A DNA stretch of 46,342 bases from contig NZ_LYVQ01000020.1 in NCBI RefSeq assembly GCF_001984095.1, forward strand, positions 1 through 46,342. The letters are read 5' to 3'. Positions 1-7,642 of the stretch are shown one piece after another (within the stretch, counting starts at the first letter, position 1; each line of letters begins with the position of its first letter). This DNA comes from Pelomonas sp. KK5. GTDB taxonomy: Bacteria; Pseudomonadota; Gammaproteobacteria; Burkholderiales; Burkholderiaceae_C. The notes beneath the pieces were generated by a model. The model had not been told where the DNA came from. It was given only the letters and a program-made list of their open reading frames with translations, and searched no databases. Position numbers and translations under genes: made by a program.

Positions 1-45
1 CAAAGCAAAACCCCTGTCTCTCACGAGGCAGGGGTTTTTGCTTTG
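1..45. terminator. Long bidirectional rho-independent terminator
   Basis: Positions 1-20 pair with 25-45 around the loop TCAC. The inner stem CCCCTGTCTC/GAGGCAGGGG has one wobble pair. The outer part is A-rich on the left and T-rich on the right with one bulged base, so each strand ends its stem in a T-run. It can stop transcription from both sides. It ends 13 bases before the stop of the first minus-strand gene, so it would end that operon and a gene entering from the left. Confidence 0.85.
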
Positions 46-57
46 GCGCACAAAATC

Positions 58-720
58 CTAGCGTGCATGCTGCAGCGGCCATCGCGCGATGTGTTCATGG
101 TGATGAGCGCCTACGTGGCTGAGGATGAGTGCCAAGTGGTCCGGATTCCAGTCGATAGGCTCTATCAGTACCTCGCCGATCACGGCTGGAGGCGAATAGT
201 GCAAGGTCATGTGCAGTTCGCCGGTACTGAGAGCGGGCAGTCGCCGCGACTTCAGGCGAGAACTGACCACGCGACGCAGGTCCAGGGCGGCCTCACGGCC
301 AGCGCGATCGCAACGTAGTGTCAGCGCCTGGCCATTAAAGCTGCGGATTCGGTCGAAGCGAACAGGAGCTGGCGGAAGATGGGCTCCTTTGAGCGCCTCT
401 ACGACCGCCTCGACGAGAACCCGAGAGGGTGGGTTCGGGAAGGCAACTCCTTGGTTGAGGTCCAGCAAGGTGGTGTGGAGCCGCTCGGCCTGTTGTGCGT
501 ACTTCATCGAGATCTTGAAGTACCGCTGGATCTGCTCGGAGTTTGCGAATAGGCGCAGTTGGTCGCCAGCGGAGGGCATCAGGGCAAGAAATAGACTGTA
601 GGAGTCCGCTCTTTTCCCGTCGGGCAGTGTCTCGGGCCGCCACAGCAGCGAGTCCTCGAAACCCTCCAGCGAGATTTGTCGCAACGCGGGGTCAGCGGCG
701 GGCGTCAGGCGGCGAAGCAT
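58..720 (-). CDS. 2H phosphoesterase-like (LigT / 2'-5' RNA ligase family) protein, 220 aa
   Basis: Two short H-x-T motifs, HTTL at residues 82-85 and HMTL at 170-173, are spaced about 88 residues apart as in the 2H phosphoesterase superfamily. This superfamily includes the RNA 2',3'-cyclic phosphodiesterase ThpR/LigT. The segment SLFLALMPS (about 42-50) resembles the first strand of that fold. Members open cyclic or 2'-5' phosphodiesters in RNA or nucleotides; the substrate here cannot be read from sequence. The start follows AAGGA seven bases upstream. It is the last gene of a minus-strand group, 39 bases after the MBL-fold gene, and runs into the terminator at the window edge. The N-terminal 40 residues are longer than in simple ThpR proteins. 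Confidence 0.75.
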   Translation of the reverse strand: MLRRLTPAADPALRQISLEGFEDSLLWRPETLPDGKRADSYSLFLALMPSAGDQLRLFANSEQIQRYFKISMKYAQQAERLHTTLLDLNQGVAFPNPPSRVLVEAVVEALKGAHLPPAPVRFDRIRSFNGQALTLRCDRAGREAALDLRRVVSSRLKSRRLPALSTGELHMTLHYSPPAVIGEVLIEPIDWNPDHLALILSHVGAHHHEHIARWPLQHAR

Positions 721-759
721 CGATCAATCCTTCGAGGAGATCGGCGGAATGCCTACTAG

Positions 760-1689
760 CTAGCGAAGACTGATCGTACCGCCCTCTACGCGCAAGGTGC
801 CGGACTGCGCGAGTTCCTGGACAAGCCCCTCAGTCCACGCAGGCAGTTCCTGGTCGGAGAAGTGCCGCCGCCACATCTTGCCGTGGATCGGCACGCGCTC
901 CAGCCAATCGTCAAGGGCCTGGCGACTGCACCGGCCCACCTCGAGCAGATGGAACATCAGTAGGGCCTTCGCGGCGTGGCGCGTATGGCGCTCCGGATGT
1001 CGCCTGAAGAACGCCAGCCGGGATCGTGCTTCACCGAGGGCTCGACCCATGTCGTCGAACGGCTGTCCATGGCCGGGAACGACCGCCCGCACCGGCAGGC
1101 CTTCGATGAGGTCCAGAGTGCGCTCCACCTCATCGAATCCCGTTTCGCCGTCCAGTTCGGGAAGCACGATGCCGAATCCGTGCTCCCACAGGGCGTCTGC
1201 GGAGGCGAGGATGCCCGATACCGGTTCGAACAGGATCAAGGAGTGAGGATCGTGCCCAGGCGCCGCAAGAACCTGCCATTCCCGCCCGCCCTGGTCGATC
1301 AGCTCGCCGGGCTGGACGGCGCGGGTCGGCTGGAAGCGCTCGCACTGCTGTCCCGTGGGCGCGTAGCTGAGCACGCTCTCGTCCCAGTCAACGGCGGCTC
1401 GATAGTGCCCCGGTGGAATCCAGATGGCACACTTCGCATGGCGGCGCGCAAGCTCGGCGTTGCCTCCGCAGTGATCGGAGTGCAGATGGGTGTTCACGAT
1501 CAGGCGCAAGGTCTGCGACGGTCCCAACGCCGTCTGGACCAGCTCCACCGTCTGGGCGCGGTGCGTGCAATAGCCGGTATCGACAATCACCGCTCCTCGG
1601 GCATCGCCGAGCATCAGCAGCGAGTTCGAGGAAAGCCAGCCCCGCTCCAGGACGACCAGGTCCGGTGGCAGCAGCCGGCCGCTGCTCAT
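760..1689 (-). CDS. MBL-fold metallo-hydrolase, 309 aa
   Basis: The metallo-beta-lactamase signature HTHLHSDH lies at residues 68-75 (H68, H70, D72, H73). Further metal ligands are offered by APGHDPHS, by LASAD and by the late VVPGHGQPF. The C-terminal 80 residues (RCSRQALDDWLERV onward) look like the helical or winged domain of the LACTB2/glyoxalase II-like subgroup. The product should be a cytosolic zinc hydrolase of thioesters, lactones or phosphoesters; the substrate is unknown. It starts six bases after the fadD stop, so the two are probably co-transcribed. That neighbourhood makes an acyl-CoA or related ester substrate conceivable, but this is inference only. No signal peptide is seen. 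Confidence 0.85.
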   Translation of the reverse strand: MSSGRLLPPDLVVLERGWLSSNSLLMLGDARGAVIVDTGYCTHRAQTVELVQTALGPSQTLRLIVNTHLHSDHCGGNAELARRHAKCAIWIPPGHYRAAVDWDESVLSYAPTGQQCERFQPTRAVQPGELIDQGGREWQVLAAPGHDPHSLILFEPVSGILASADALWEHGFGIVLPELDGETGFDEVERTLDLIEGLPVRAVVPGHGQPFDDMGRALGEARSRLAFFRRHPERHTRHAAKALLMFHLLEVGRCSRQALDDWLERVPIHGKMWRRHFSDQELPAWTEGLVQELAQSGTLRVEGGTISLR

Positions 1690-1695
1690 CGTTGA

Positions 1696-3426
1696 TCAGC
1701 CGCGCAGCTCACGGCGCAGGATCTTGCCCACATTGCTCTTCGGCAACTCATCGCGGAATTCAATGTACTTGGGGCGCTTGTAGGCGGTCAGCTGAGCCTG
1801 GCAGTAAGCGGCAAGATCCTCTTCGGCCAACGCTGGGTCGGACTTGACCACATACAGTTTGACCGTCTCTCCCGATCGCGCGTCCGGTATGCCGATTGCT
1901 GCGCACTCCATGACGCCAGGATGCAGATTGACCACCTGCTCGATCTCCGTCGGATAGACGTTGAAGCCCGAGACCAGAATCATGTCCTTCTTGCGGTCGA
2001 CGATGCGCGTGAAACCCTGCTCATCCATCACGCCGATGTCCCCGCTCTTGAAGTAGCCGTCCGGATACATGACGTTGGCGGTTTCCTCCGGCTTGTTCCA
2101 GTAGCCGGCCATCACCTGCGGGCCGCGTATGCAGATCTCGCCGCGCTCGCCCATCGGCACGTCGTTGCCATTGTCATCGCGGATCGCGATCTCGGTGCCC
2201 GGTACCGGCAGGCCGATCGTGCCGTTGAAGGTCTTCAGGTCGAGCCGGTTGATCGTCGCCACCGGCGCGGTCTCCGACAGGCCATAACCCTCGACCACCG
2301 GGCAGCCCGTGATCTTCAGCCACTTCTCTGCCGTCGCTTGCTGCACGGCCATGCCGCCGCCGTTCGAGATCACCAGCTCGCTGAAGTCGAGCCGCGCAAA
2401 CGCCGGATCGTTGGCCAGCGCATTGAACAGCGTGTTCACCGCGGGGAACAGGTTGATCTTGTAGTTCTGCAGCGTGGCGATGAAGCCCGGGATGTCACGC
2501 GGGTTCGGGATCAGCAGGTTCATCATGCCCAGCCGCGCGCCCAGCATGTAGCAGGCTGTCAGCGCGAAGATGTGATACAGGGGCAGCGCGCAGACGGTCG
2601 TGAGCTGCTTGTCGCCGCCCAGCTTCTTGAGCATCGGCTGGAACCAGGCCTCGCTCTGCAGGATGTTGGCCACGACGTTGCGATGCAGCAGCGTGGCGCC
2701 CTTGGACACACCGGTCGTGCCGCCGGTGTACTGGAGGAAGGCGACGTCATCCGGGCCGAGCTCGGCCCGGCGCAGGCTCATCCGCGAGCCTTCCTCGATC
2801 ACCTTGTTGAAACGGGTCACCGTGCGGCCGCCATCGGTCGGCAGCCGGAACTCGCGCACGAGCTTCTTGACGTGGCGCACCACGAAGTTCACCAGCCCGC
2901 CGCGCCAGAAACCCAGCATGTCGCCCAGCGAGGCCAGCACCACATGGCGCACGGCCGTCTGCCCGATGACCTCCTCCAGCGTCGCCGCGAAGTTCTCGAG
3001 CACGATGATCGCCTCGGCGCCGGAGTCCTTCAGCTGGTGTTCCAGCTCGCGCGGCGTGTACAGCGGGTTGACGTTGACGACGGTGAAGCCCGCCCGCAGG
3101 ATGGCCGCGATCGCGACCATGTACTGCAGGACATTGGGCATCATGATCGCCACGCGGGCGCCGCGCTGCAGGCCCTTGCCCTGCAGCCAGGCTCCGAGCG
3201 CCTGGGAGAGTTCGTCCACCTCGCCGAAGTTCATCCGGCGGTCCATGCAAGCCGCGGCATCGCGCTTTGCGTACTTGCGGAAAGCTTCTTCCAGCAACTC
3301 GACCAGCGAGCCGTAGACCTTGTAGTCGACCTCGGCCGGCACGCCCTCCGGATAGCTGCGCAGCCATGGCTTGGGGCTGCTCGCCGAAGATGCCTGTTGC
3401 TGCTGGACCAAGGTCTCCACCGTCAT
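1696..3426 (-). CDS. fadD: Long-chain fatty acid-CoA ligase, 576 aa
   Basis: This is an AMP-forming acyl-CoA synthetase that activates fatty acids with ATP and CoA for beta-oxidation. The phosphate-binding loop YTGGTTGVSKGA is at residues 233-244, the YGLSETAP motif lies near the middle, DRKKDMILVSGFNVYP follows in the hinge region, and the catalytic lysine motif KSNVGKILRREL is near the C-terminus. Length and layout match FadD. The start is supported by AGGAGA eight bases upstream. It heads a minus-strand group with the MBL-fold hydrolase and the 2H phosphoesterase. The 112 bases before it separate it from hppD and probably hold its promoter, although no clear promoter boxes stand out. Confidence 0.95.
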   Translation of the reverse strand: MTVETLVQQQQASSASSPKPWLRSYPEGVPAEVDYKVYGSLVELLEEAFRKYAKRDAAACMDRRMNFGEVDELSQALGAWLQGKGLQRGARVAIMMPNVLQYMVAIAAILRAGFTVVNVNPLYTPRELEHQLKDSGAEAIIVLENFAATLEEVIGQTAVRHVVLASLGDMLGFWRGGLVNFVVRHVKKLVREFRLPTDGGRTVTRFNKVIEEGSRMSLRRAELGPDDVAFLQYTGGTTGVSKGATLLHRNVVANILQSEAWFQPMLKKLGGDKQLTTVCALPLYHIFALTACYMLGARLGMMNLLIPNPRDIPGFIATLQNYKINLFPAVNTLFNALANDPAFARLDFSELVISNGGGMAVQQATAEKWLKITGCPVVEGYGLSETAPVATINRLDLKTFNGTIGLPVPGTEIAIRDDNGNDVPMGERGEICIRGPQVMAGYWNKPEETANVMYPDGYFKSGDIGVMDEQGFTRIVDRKKDMILVSGFNVYPTEIEQVVNLHPGVMECAAIGIPDARSGETVKLYVVKSDPALAEEDLAAYCQAQLTAYKRPKYIEFRDELPKSNVGKILRRELRG

Positions 3427-3538
3427 TGTCTGTCTCCTGGATAGTCAGCAGACATGGTGGCCGGTGGAGGCGCCTGCGGTGCAGGGGACTTGCCCTAGTC
3501 CCGAGTCACGCCCGGGACAGGGCGAAGGCGGTCGCCGT

Positions 3539-4666
3539 TCAGGCTTCCGCCTTGAGCACGCCGCGGCGGATCTGGTCCAGCTCGATCGACTCGAACAGCG
3601 CCTTGAAGTTGCCCTCGCCGAAGCCCTCGTTGCCCTTGCGCTGGATCAGCTCGAAGAAGATCGGCCCGATCACTTCCTTGGTGAAGATCTGCAGCAGCAG
3701 CTCGTTGGGCGCGTCCAGGTGGGCGGCGCCGTCGATCAGGATCTTCAGCCGGCGCAGTTCCTCCAGCTTCTCGCCGTGGTCCGGGAGCCGCTTGTCAACC
3801 AGGTCGAAGTAGGTGTCGATCGTGTCCTGGAACTCGACACCGCTGTTGCGCATGCCTTCCACCGTGCCGTAGATGTCGTCGGTGCCCAGGGCCACGTGCT
3901 GAATGCCCTCGCCGCTGTACAGCTCCAGGTACTCGGCGATCTGGCTCTTATCGTCGCTGCTCTCGTTGATCGGGATGCGGATCTTGCCGCAGGGGCTGGT
4001 CATCGCCTTGCTCTTGAGGCCGGTCAGCTTGCCCTCGATGTCGAAGTAGCGCACTTCGCGGAAGTTGAAGAAGCGCTCGTAGAACTCCGACCATTCCTTC
4101 ATCCGTCCACGGAAGACGTTATGTGTCAGATGGTCGATGTAGGTCAGGCCATGGCCCGCCGGGTTCGAGGGCACCGGCTTGCCCGCGGCATCCAGGAGCG
4201 GCACGAAGTCCACGTCGTAGATGCTGATGTTGCCAATCTCGCCGGCGGCCGCGTCGTCCTTGCCGTGCCAGCGGTCGACGAAGTAGATCAGCGAGTCGCC
4301 GATGCCCTTGATCGCCGGGATGTTCAGCTCCATCGGGCCGGCCTTGTTGTCGAATCCCCAGGCGCCCAGCTCCAGCGCGCGCTTGTAGGCGAAGCCGGCG
4401 TCCTTGACGCGGAAGGCGATCGCGCAGATCGACGGGCCGTGCAGGCGCGCGAAGCGCTGCGCGAAGGAGTCGACCTCGGCATTGATGATGAAGTTGACGC
4501 CGCCCTGGCGGTACAGCGTGACGCTCTTCGTCCGGTGCTTGGCGACGGCCGTGAAGCCCATCGTCTCGAACAGCTTGCCCAAAGCGGCAGGATCGGGTGC
4601 GGCGAACTCGATGAACTCGAATCCGTCGGTACCCATCGGGTTGTCCCAGGGAGTGAAGGCGGCCAT
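3539..4666 (-). CDS. hppD: 4-hydroxyphenylpyruvate dioxygenase, 375 aa
   Basis: This non-haem Fe(II) enzyme converts 4-hydroxyphenylpyruvate to homogentisate in tyrosine catabolism. Iron ligands are visible as H179 (YIDHLTHN), H257 (GIQHVALGT) and E339 (FFELIQRKG), spaced as in the two-VOC-domain HPPD fold, and the conserved GNFKALFESIE tail is present. The open frame extends 14 residues upstream. I chose the internal ATG at 4666 because AAAGAG stands seven bases before it and the protein then begins at the usual position. It diverges from an Lrp-type regulator over 125 bases that carry paired palindromes. Homogentisate dioxygenase is not in the window, so the rest of the pathway lies elsewhere. 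Confidence 0.95.
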   Translation of the reverse strand: MAAFTPWDNPMGTDGFEFIEFAAPDPAALGKLFETMGFTAVAKHRTKSVTLYRQGGVNFIINAEVDSFAQRFARLHGPSICAIAFRVKDAGFAYKRALELGAWGFDNKAGPMELNIPAIKGIGDSLIYFVDRWHGKDDAAAGEIGNISIYDVDFVPLLDAAGKPVPSNPAGHGLTYIDHLTHNVFRGRMKEWSEFYERFFNFREVRYFDIEGKLTGLKSKAMTSPCGKIRIPINESSDDKSQIAEYLELYSGEGIQHVALGTDDIYGTVEGMRNSGVEFQDTIDTYFDLVDKRLPDHGEKLEELRRLKILIDGAAHLDAPNELLLQIFTKEVIGPIFFELIQRKGNEGFGEGNFKALFESIELDQIRRGVLKAEA

Positions 4667-4725
4667 GTGGTGCTCTTTCTTTCGGTCTGAATCGATTGAT
4701 GCAGGCACTGTAGGCGTAGCGGGGC

Positions 4726-4781
4726 GCAGGATTCCTGCAAGTTCCGGCGTGAGGAATCTCTCTCGCGCAGGAATCCTGCAA
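4726..4781. promoter_or_regulatory. Paired operator palindromes between hppD and its Lrp-type regulator
   Basis: Two near-identical sites occur: GCAGGATTCCTGCAA at 4726-4740 and GCAGGAATCCTGCAA at 4767-4781. Each contains a 13-bp palindrome, and their centres are 41 bp apart, close to four DNA turns. A weaker copy of the core, AGGAATC, lies between them at 4752-4758. Lrp/AsnC proteins bind such phased sites as oligomers. These are the likely operators for hppD control and for autoregulation. The site assignment is inference from symmetry and position. Confidence 0.7.
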
Positions 4782-4791
4782 CAATTCAGCC

Positions 4792-5274
4792 ATGGAAACC
4801 GATGTCCAGCTCGATGCCATCGACAGACGCATCCTGCGAGCGCTGCAGCTCGACGGCCGGGTCACCTACGACGCTCTGGCTGCGCAAGTGGGCCTGTCTG
4901 CGTCGGCAGTGCTCCGCCGTGTGCGCAGGCTCGAGGAAGACGGCGCCATCGCTGCCTACGTGGCCCTGGTGCGCCCCGAGCGGGTGGGCCTGGGGCTGAC
5001 GGCCTACATCAACGTGCGCCTCGAGAAGCAGACCGAGAGCCACAAGCGCAACCCGATGGACCTGTTCCGTGCGGCGGTGCAGACTTGGCCCGAGGTGGTC
5101 GAATGCGCCGCGCTGACCGGCGAGATGGACTACATCCTGCGCGTCGTCGTGCAGGACATGCAGCACTACGCCCGCTTCATCTCCGAGACCCTGCTCAAGC
5201 ACCCCAGCGTGCAGGACTGCAAGACCAGCTTCGTGCTGGACCGGGTCAAGAACACGACGGCGATCCCGGTCTGA
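4792..5274 (+). CDS. Lrp/AsnC family transcriptional regulator, 160 aa
   Basis: The N-terminal winged helix-turn-helix begins with LDAIDRRILRALQLDGR and continues through LAAQVGLSASAVLRRVRRLEEDG, the classic Lrp/AsnC pattern. The C-terminal half (about 65-155) is the ligand-binding RAM domain, including the conserved ECAALTGEMDYILRV. Length matches the family. It diverges from hppD with two phased palindromes between, so it most likely controls tyrosine or phenylalanine breakdown through hppD. The effector is probably an aromatic amino acid or its keto acid; that is inference. The ATG at 4792 starts the protein at the expected position, although its ribosome binding site is weak. Confidence 0.9.
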   Translation: METDVQLDAIDRRILRALQLDGRVTYDALAAQVGLSASAVLRRVRRLEEDGAIAAYVALVRPERVGLGLTAYINVRLEKQTESHKRNPMDLFRAAVQTWPEVVECAALTGEMDYILRVVVQDMQHYARFISETLLKHPSVQDCKTSFVLDRVKNTTAIPV

Positions 5275-5286
5275 AGGGGCGACAGA

Positions 5287-6117
5287 TCAGTCGTACTGAT
5301 GCAGCAGCGACTGCACATGAGCAGGCGCCAGGCTCAGCAGTTCACCGATATCGCGCAGATCCTCGGCCACGGCCGGGTGGCCCCAGCCCTCGTCGGTATG
5401 CTGCGCGAGCCGGACGGCCAGGCGCACCGCCAGCACCTTGGGGTCGATCGCGCGCAGGTGGTCGTCGGTGACCTGGCGCAGCAGGGCCGGCAGCCGCCAT
5501 GCCTGCATCAGCGCCTGCTCCAGCTCGTTCAGCTCGATGTTCAGGACGTCCCGCTGCGCCTGCTCGCTGCTCAGCGAGCGATCGGCCTGCATGTGCGCTT
5601 CCAGCCGCAGCGCCAGGTCCGGCGCATGCACCCACAGCAGCAGTTCCGCGAAGTCGTGCAACAGCGCCGCGCTGTGGATCACTGCCGCGTCAGGGTCCAG
5701 CCGATGGACGGCGAACGATAGCGCATAACGCGCAGCCCGCTCGGAGCGGCGCAGCACCCGCTGCAGGCCGTCCAGCGCCTGCGGCCCCAGCTGATCCTCG
5801 ACCACCGGTTGCGGGCCGAAGGCGCGGAAGAACGGCGAGATGCCCATCAGCACCAGCGCCGCCGTCACCGTCTCTGCGTCGGTCAGCAAGCGTTCGCTGC
5901 GATGGGCGGCCGCGTAGGCCAGCACCTTCAGCGTCATCAGCGGATCGGCGCCGATCAACTCGCCGAGCCGGTTGGCATCGACCTCGTCCTCGTTGCCGCG
6001 CAACAGCTCCAGCGCCTCCGCGGTCTCCGCCAGCACGGGGATCTCGGCGCCGCGCAGGCGTGCCGTCCAGCTGGCCAGGTCGGGCAGGGGCTGGGTCAGG
6101 GGAGGTGCGGCTGGCAT
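5287..6117 (-). CDS. HDOD-domain signalling protein, 276 aa
   Basis: An HDOD (HD-related output) domain covers most of the protein, with the typical ligand-like run IHSAALLHDFAELLLW, the LIGADPLMTLKVLAYA helix and an ALMQAWRLP segment. HDOD proteins act in bacterial signalling, stress responses and motility, mostly as protein-interaction or regulatory modules without proven hydrolase activity. The frame is open 24 residues further upstream. The ATG at 6117 is preferred because AAGAGAG stands just before it and the extra residues look non-coding. It converges with the Lrp gene (12 bases between stops). An 11-12 bp inverted repeat at 6131-6170 lies just upstream. Partners and signal are unknown. 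Confidence 0.8.
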   Translation of the reverse strand: MPAAPPLTQPLPDLASWTARLRGAEIPVLAETAEALELLRGNEDEVDANRLGELIGADPLMTLKVLAYAAAHRSERLLTDAETVTAALVLMGISPFFRAFGPQPVVEDQLGPQALDGLQRVLRRSERAARYALSFAVHRLDPDAAVIHSAALLHDFAELLLWVHAPDLALRLEAHMQADRSLSSEQAQRDVLNIELNELEQALMQAWRLPALLRQVTDDHLRAIDPKVLAVRLAVRLAQHTDEGWGHPAVAEDLRDIGELLSLAPAHVQSLLHQYD

Positions 6118-6194
6118 GGCTCTCTTCGTTCGCGGGCGGACCCATCCTATATCGGCCGGTCCGCCCCGCGAGTGAAGTTGCTGCCGCACCCCGA

Positions 6195-6443
6195 TCAGAG
6201 TCGGGTCACGCCGTCGAGCTGCCCGATCCGCTGCCCGTCGGCATACAGCGTGCCGCCTTCCGGCGCGCCGGCCTCGGCATAGAACTCGAGCTCGGGCCGC
6301 CGGCGCCCGCGGGCCGCCGCCAGGCGATCGGCCATCCGTGCAAATAACGCGCTAGTCCAGCGCAATGCGGTGGCGAACCGCCTTCTCCAGGCTTCCTCGA
6401 CGAGGGCTTCGTCGCCCACGCCCTTCAATTCGGAAATTCTCAT
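6195..6443 (-). CDS. Small uncharacterised protein, 82 aa
   Basis: This is a short basic protein with no family I recognise. The ATG is preceded by GGAGGAAC, a near-perfect Shine-Dalgarno sequence at good spacing, which is the main reason to accept it as a gene. The N-terminal half is arginine- and alanine-rich and probably helical (EEAWRRRFATALRWTSALFARM). The C-terminal half (PELEFYAEAGAPEGGTLYAD) looks like a short beta hairpin with a G-turn. No signal peptide or membrane segment is seen. It lies 51 bases downstream of another small gene on the same strand, and the two may share a transcript. Confidence 0.65.
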   Translation of the reverse strand: MRISELKGVGDEALVEEAWRRRFATALRWTSALFARMADRLAAARGRRRPELEFYAEAGAPEGGTLYADGQRIGQLDGVTRL

Positions 6444-6494
6444 GATGTCGTTCCTCCGGAGGCGTACCGCGCGCTCGCGGAACGCCGGATTGAT

Positions 6495-6671
6495 TCAGGG
6501 GCTGCGCTCGCTGGTTTCCGCGATCGCGCGTTGCAGTTCACGGCGCGCCTGCTGGCGTGTGTTGCCGCCGGCATGGCGGCCCGCCTGGCGCATTCGGCTG
6601 GCCGCGACCAGCGGATTGCGCGGCTTGAGCGTTTGCAGGGTGAGCGGACGGGGGGCGATGAATCGGGACAT
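6495..6671 (-). CDS. Small basic uncharacterised protein, 58 aa
   Basis: The ATG at 6671 follows AAGGAGTGATCCTC, a strong ribosome binding site, so I place the start here rather than 25 codons upstream where the frame is also open. The product is very basic (MSRFIAPRPLTLQTLKPR..., then several R/Q-rich turns such as NTRQQARRELQRAIAETSE) with a helical C-terminus. It could bind nucleic acid or the ribosome; this is only a charge-based guess. It is followed by the 82-aa gene on the same strand. Upstream lies a 352-base gene-free stretch with a large compound palindrome. Confidence 0.6.
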   Translation of the reverse strand: MSRFIAPRPLTLQTLKPRNPLVAASRMRQAGRHAGGNTRQQARRELQRAIAETSERSP

Positions 6672-7023
6672 GAGGATCACTCCTTCGCGAGACGGGCCCG
6701 CGCTGGTTGACGGAAAGGGCGACGACAAGGCATGCGGCAGCGCCACTGCGATGTCGTTGCAGCGAAATGGAAAACGTGAACACAGACAGGGCGGCGCGGA
6801 CGCAGCCGGATCGCAGGGGCGCGAAATGCCAAGGCCTCGGCGGCCGACGGATCGGTGCGAGGCGGGCGACGCCCGTCAAGAAGTTGCGTCTTGGGGTTTC
6901 ATCGACGGCAATGCCGTCGACTTGCGCAAATGATAATCAAATGATTATCTTGCGCAAGTGGTTTTTATCTAGCGCATCATCTGGACTGACGATGCGGTGC
7001 CCCGCGGGCGCGCGGGCGCGCGC
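6672..7023. other. Gene-free stretch of 352 bases between two minus-strand genes
   Basis: No convincing coding frame is seen in this stretch. Its main content is the compound palindrome at 6902-6959. On the minus strand it forms a leader of about 230 bases between the palindrome and the 58-aa gene, long enough for a structured 5' region or a small RNA. The right end (about 7000-7022) is a GC-rich alternating run of cgcgggcgcgcg type. Confidence 0.6.
6902..6959. promoter_or_regulatory. Compound palindrome: stacked and nested inverted repeats
   Basis: A perfect 19-bp palindrome, TCGACGGCA-a-TGCCGTCGA (6902-6920), abuts a nested structure. Arms ACTTGCGCAA (6920-6929) and TTGCGCAAGT (6950-6959) enclose a perfect 18-bp palindrome, GATAATCAAATGATTATC (6932-6949). 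The octamer TTGCGCAA is itself a palindrome and occurs twice, 28 bp apart. On the plus strand the outer stem is followed by GGTTTTT, so it could also end a plus transcript. The AT-rich core resembles a Fur-type site in part but not in full. Function is unproven; operator, terminator or both are possible. Confidence 0.6.
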
Positions 7024-7593
7024 TCAGGGGCGGGTCTTGCGGGTCTTCAGCGGCGCCACGCCTTGCTGCAGGCGGCGCCATTCGTCCATCTCGCTGGCGG
7101 CAGAGGCGGAGGACGTTGCGGCCGGGCGCGCGGGCGCAGCCGGCGTCGGGGCCGAGGCGGCGGAGGGCGTCAGCACCTCGCCCAGCAGATCCAGCAGCCG
7201 CGTGCGGGCGCGCTGCGGATGCCGGCGGTAGTAGGTCAGCACCAGGCCGACGATGAAGCGCTCGTCGTCGTCCTGCGGCAGGCTGGGCTGGACATCGGCG
7301 GCGGATGCCGGGTCGGCCGGGGCCTCGACCGGATGGTCATGGTCCATCCAGCCGGGCGGCTTGTGGAACAGCTGCTCGAACTGCCGCGCCAGCCGCTCGC
7401 CGATCTGGCGGCTGCGGCCCTTGATCTGGCTCCAATAGCTGGGTTGGATCTGCAGGCGCTCGGCAAAGCGCCGTTCCAGGCCTCTCAGCGTGGCGGCATC
7501 GGCATGCTTGACGGTGGAGGCGACGAATTCTTCAAACAGGCGCAGCGCATTGTCCAGACGGACCTGAGCGGTGTCCCGGATCGGGGGTGACAT
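7024..7593 (-). CDS. Uncharacterised protein with helix-turn-helix-like N-terminus, 189 aa
   Basis: Residues about 30-80 (LRGLERRFAERLQIQPSYWSQ then IKGRSRQIGERLARQFEQLF) form a predicted run of helices reminiscent of XRE/lambda-repressor DNA-binding domains, with GWMD following as in some Burkholderiales phage-repressor-like proteins. Around residue 105 the segment FIVGLVLTYYRRHPQRARTR may be a further helix. The C-terminal 50 residues are alanine/proline-rich and low in complexity, ending in a basic tail. I start it at the ATG at 7593; a longer open frame upstream runs over the divergent gene and is implausible. It is divergent from the SRPBCC gene with 49 bases between. Its target is unknown. 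Confidence 0.6.
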   Translation of the reverse strand: MSPPIRDTAQVRLDNALRLFEEFVASTVKHADAATLRGLERRFAERLQIQPSYWSQIKGRSRQIGERLARQFEQLFHKPPGWMDHDHPVEAPADPASAADVQPSLPQDDDERFIVGLVLTYYRRHPQRARTRLLDLLGEVLTPSAASAPTPAAPARPAATSSASAASEMDEWRRLQQGVAPLKTRKTRP

Positions 7594-7642
7594 GGCCGCT
7601 ATGATAAAGCGACGTTGATCGCCACCTGAACGGAGGGCACCC

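Noticed and set aside
1921-3444. A 507-codon plus-strand frame opposite fadD
   Set aside because: It is an antisense by-product of codon bias; the translation is H/R/A-rich with no domain, while fadD has all its motifs.
4667-4708. An hppD start 14 codons upstream
   Set aside because: The extra residues are charged and unlike HPPD N-termini, and the ribosome binding site favours the ATG at 4666.
6902-6959. Compound palindrome as a chromosome dimer resolution (dif) site or a true Fur box
   Set aside because: The arms and spacer do not fit the dif layout, and the AT-rich core matches only part of the Fur consensus, so neither name is claimed.
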